Origin: Ochotona curzoniae
Lineage: Eukaryota > Chordata > Mammalia > Lagomorpha > Ochotonidae
Direction: 5' to 3'
DNA length: 64,000 nucleotides
Assembly: GCF_017591425.1 (NCBI RefSeq)
Contig: NW_024465885.1
Coordinates: 43,209,001 to 43,273,000 of the forward strand
Positions within the stretch are counted from its first letter, which is position 1; each line of letters begins with the position of its first letter. Under the pieces are notes generated by a model that saw only the letters and a list, made by a program, of their open reading frames with translations, had not been told where the DNA came from and ran no database searches. Made by a program: the position numbers and the translations under genes. This document shows, in pieces, positions 33,935-64,000 of this stretch.

Positions 33935-36061
33935 CATGGTAAAGATAGGTATATTTATTTCATAGGACAGCACAGTTCACAGGATATGTACAGAATGTCT
34001 GTATCCCCACTGACTTTAATACTGCATTTCTATAAAGTATATAGTTATAAATAGTGTGTGCCACATAAGCAGTAAAATTCTTACATACATATAAACAGCA
34101 ATCTACTACAGAGAACAAAGGAGTCACAAAGAGTTCCTTAGTGTCTAATCTCTGTTCTGCTTTTAACAGAACCGGTGAATATTTACTAACACACAGAGTA
34201 AGGACAAGTTGTCTGCAGCATACCTTTAACTCTCAAACTTTGTGCATTTTCAGCAACTTACCAAGTGTAGTTTTCCTGAAAAAGGCTGAGCTGCTGCTGA
34301 TATGTCTATTTGAGACAGTAGTTGATACTCGAGGAATACCACGCACAGAACTGCACTCTGCACTAGCCAAGTGTACCTAGCACTGAATTATCTCGATAAT
34401 GGGGAGCAAATACCAACTACAGAGGTGAAAGCCACAGTTTCAACAAGTTAATTCACATTTCGAAGCACACTGCTTACGGTAATACTGCTGTTTGAAAGAT
34501 GCTACTGCTGAAATGATTAGAACCTGAAGAAGCACAATAGATAACTCACAAAAGTTATTTCTCACAGCAAATCCTGGCTGTTAACAGAGACAGAATTATA
34601 GAAATATAGTATTTTGATAACATTTGAGCATTTAGAAAAGCCCCTTTCAGTCTGAGTGCAACGTGGCTGCTGTGCTTTCCAATGTATATGTTCTTAACTA
34701 TGAACTTCTCTTAAAAAATATTCCCCCAATGCACTTCTTTAAGGTTTGATGTGGCCACAGAAACTGGACAGATACAGCTCTTCAAAGAAAAAGTGACTTC
34801 AACACAGGCTTGAGTAAAAGAGCAGCTTCAACTTAAAATGACAAGAAAACTATTGCTCAAGGAGTTCTCTAAGTGGTTTACTTAATGATATCAAAATACT
34901 ACATTCTGTAAAAATTCTGTGTATGTCTTCATAAAATTAACAAAAGCAGAATCAATTGCATATTGGCAGTGCAGGAGACAAAATCCACAGCTAGTCTGAG
35001 GTATAGCCTCTAAGAAGGTAGAGCAGCATCACAGAGAGGTGCTCTGTAGCCTCTTCGGAGGGCACACACACTGGGTGTCCCAACTCACAGCTCTCCGAGG
35101 TCAGCTGCTCTCCCTGCTAAACACGGTGATCAGAGCAAAAGCCGCCAGCAGACAGATGTGGGAGGCAAATGGGCAGCGTAGAGCTTAATGTCTGTCGGGA
35201 AAAGAGGACCGTCAGCTCCAGAGTTTCTCATGGAACTGGGGGGACATGTGCCTTCCTTGTGTTTAAGGCCATAGTGCTGTTCTGAGAGCTGGACCAGCTG
35301 TCCACCTGGTACTGACCATAAAATACACTGCTGCCAGGCTGCAAGCACCTCCCCCTGGGGAGAGGCGTGTGGAGGTGCTGGAGGGTGGAAGAGTAAGGCC
35401 CGGGCTTGTGAAAGGGGAAGGTGTGCAATGGCAGAAACTCCCGCTCTAGAGTGAGAGAATTCTAATTTTGGAAATTAATGGAACATTCAAATTACACTTG
35501 TGGTCATCTTTCTGATGACACTGATAAAGGGCCTTGGTTAGGATTTTTGGTGATTTGGTCTCAGTTATATCCCAGACAGCTGTAAATAGGTACATGTATG
35601 AGTGTACACGTACATGTGTTTGAAGTGATGCCTTTGAGAACGGTTTCATTCTAACTCTGGCAGCTCTTTGGTAAATACTCAAACACCAATTGTTAACAGG
35701 CATGAGCGGGCTGGCAGTAATGTCAGCTAGAAATTGTGCGGCCTTGTTGAGATTCTTCAGAGAAAATCGACAGAATTTCTAAATATGGACTAATTTCAAA
35801 AGTAGTTCTAAGCACTTTTTATGGCTACCAGTCTCCTATTTTTCTGAATAACACTATATCAAAACTCCAGTTAGAAGGATTTTTTCCCTTATTTCCAATA
35901 TACACATATTCCAACTTTGTACATATGAAATAGTGGTATTTCATGAAGATATCAGTGCGCTTCACAATAACTTATTGCACGTAATGAACAGCTAATGCCC
36001 AATTCTTTTGGCGCTAGCCTGCCAAAACTAAATAATGACGACTGTCTTCTATCACCTAAGA
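33935..36061 (-). other. SYNJ1: SYNJ1 3' UTR
   Basis: About 2.1 kb after the SYNJ1 stop, A+T-rich and free of SINEs, in contrast to the introns, which fits a constrained 3' UTR. The minus strand has AATAAA at 33954-33959 and ATTAAA at 34015-34020, both before the likely end near 33935. The end is inferred from the signals only. Confidence 0.6.
33954..33959 (-). terminator. SYNJ1: SYNJ1 poly(A) signal AATAAA
   Basis: Reads tttatt on the plus strand. It is the only canonical hexamer I found between the stop codon and 33.9 kb. Confidence 0.55.
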
Positions 36062-63858
<27,797 letters not shown>

Positions 63859-64000
63859 CTAAAGCAGAGAGAGGTGTTAGCCATGTTTTTGAAAGACCAT
63901 ATTTCTGGGAATTTAAGTACCATGTGAACACTGGACTTTTCAAACCTGTGGTCAGAAGTCTTGAGCTCAGCTCTTCCGTAATGCAGTAAAGTGCCAGGAG
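63859..64000 (-). other. SYNJ1 intron, window end
   Basis: Intronic sequence upstream of the first SYNJ1 exon seen; no exon within these 142 bases. Confidence 0.6.

Overview
The window is nuclear DNA of a placental mammal, almost certainly a lagomorph and most likely a pika (Ochotona). It has spliced genes with GT-AG introns, and dozens of copies of a tRNA-headed SINE of the lagomorph C-repeat type (A/B-box head, tail like CCAATAAA(T/A)AAATAAATCTTT). It also carries L1 3' ends and many microsatellites. The pika rather than rabbit call rests on my memory of the SINE and L1 consensus and is an inference. There are no bacterial operons, CRISPR arrays or phage genes.

Layout. 1-3.2 kb: last intron and final coding exon of EVA1C (+ strand), with 3' UTR and AATAAA. 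3.2-23.4 kb: GC-rich intergenic DNA full of SINEs, L1 3' UTR pieces and tandem repeats, with no gene I can support. 23.4-30.2 kb: all seven coding exons of CFAP298 (C21orf59) on the - strand, rebuilt to 290 codons plus stop, with a CpG-rich promoter at about 30.0-30.7 kb. EVA1C and CFAP298 are therefore convergent, as on human 21q22.11. 30.7-33.9 kb: intergenic; no TCP10L exon seen where the human order would place it. 33.9-64 kb: the 3' part of SYNJ1 (synaptojanin-1) on the - strand. It comprises a SINE-free 3' UTR of about 2.1 kb, 11 constitutive coding exons, and a 24-nt alternative exon that ends the short isoform. The exons encode the RRM-like domain, the proline-rich SH3-binding domain, and the long-isoform tail with four NPF motifs plus WVxF and DPF AP-2/Eps15-type motifs. 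The start of SYNJ1 (Sac1 and most of the 5-phosphatase) lies beyond base 64000.

Inside SYNJ1 introns lie a FAM136A processed pseudogene, a degenerate MaLR-type LTR, a hAT-like element, many SINEs, and one unusual 1.75-kb retro-insertion. That insertion joins a GC-rich, gene-like 5' segment to an L1 3' UTR and poly(A), and is flanked by a perfect 15-bp target-site duplication. It is the most novel object in the window. No wholly new biological system was found; the items of interest are retrotransposition chimeras, isoform-deciding exons and structural DNA features.
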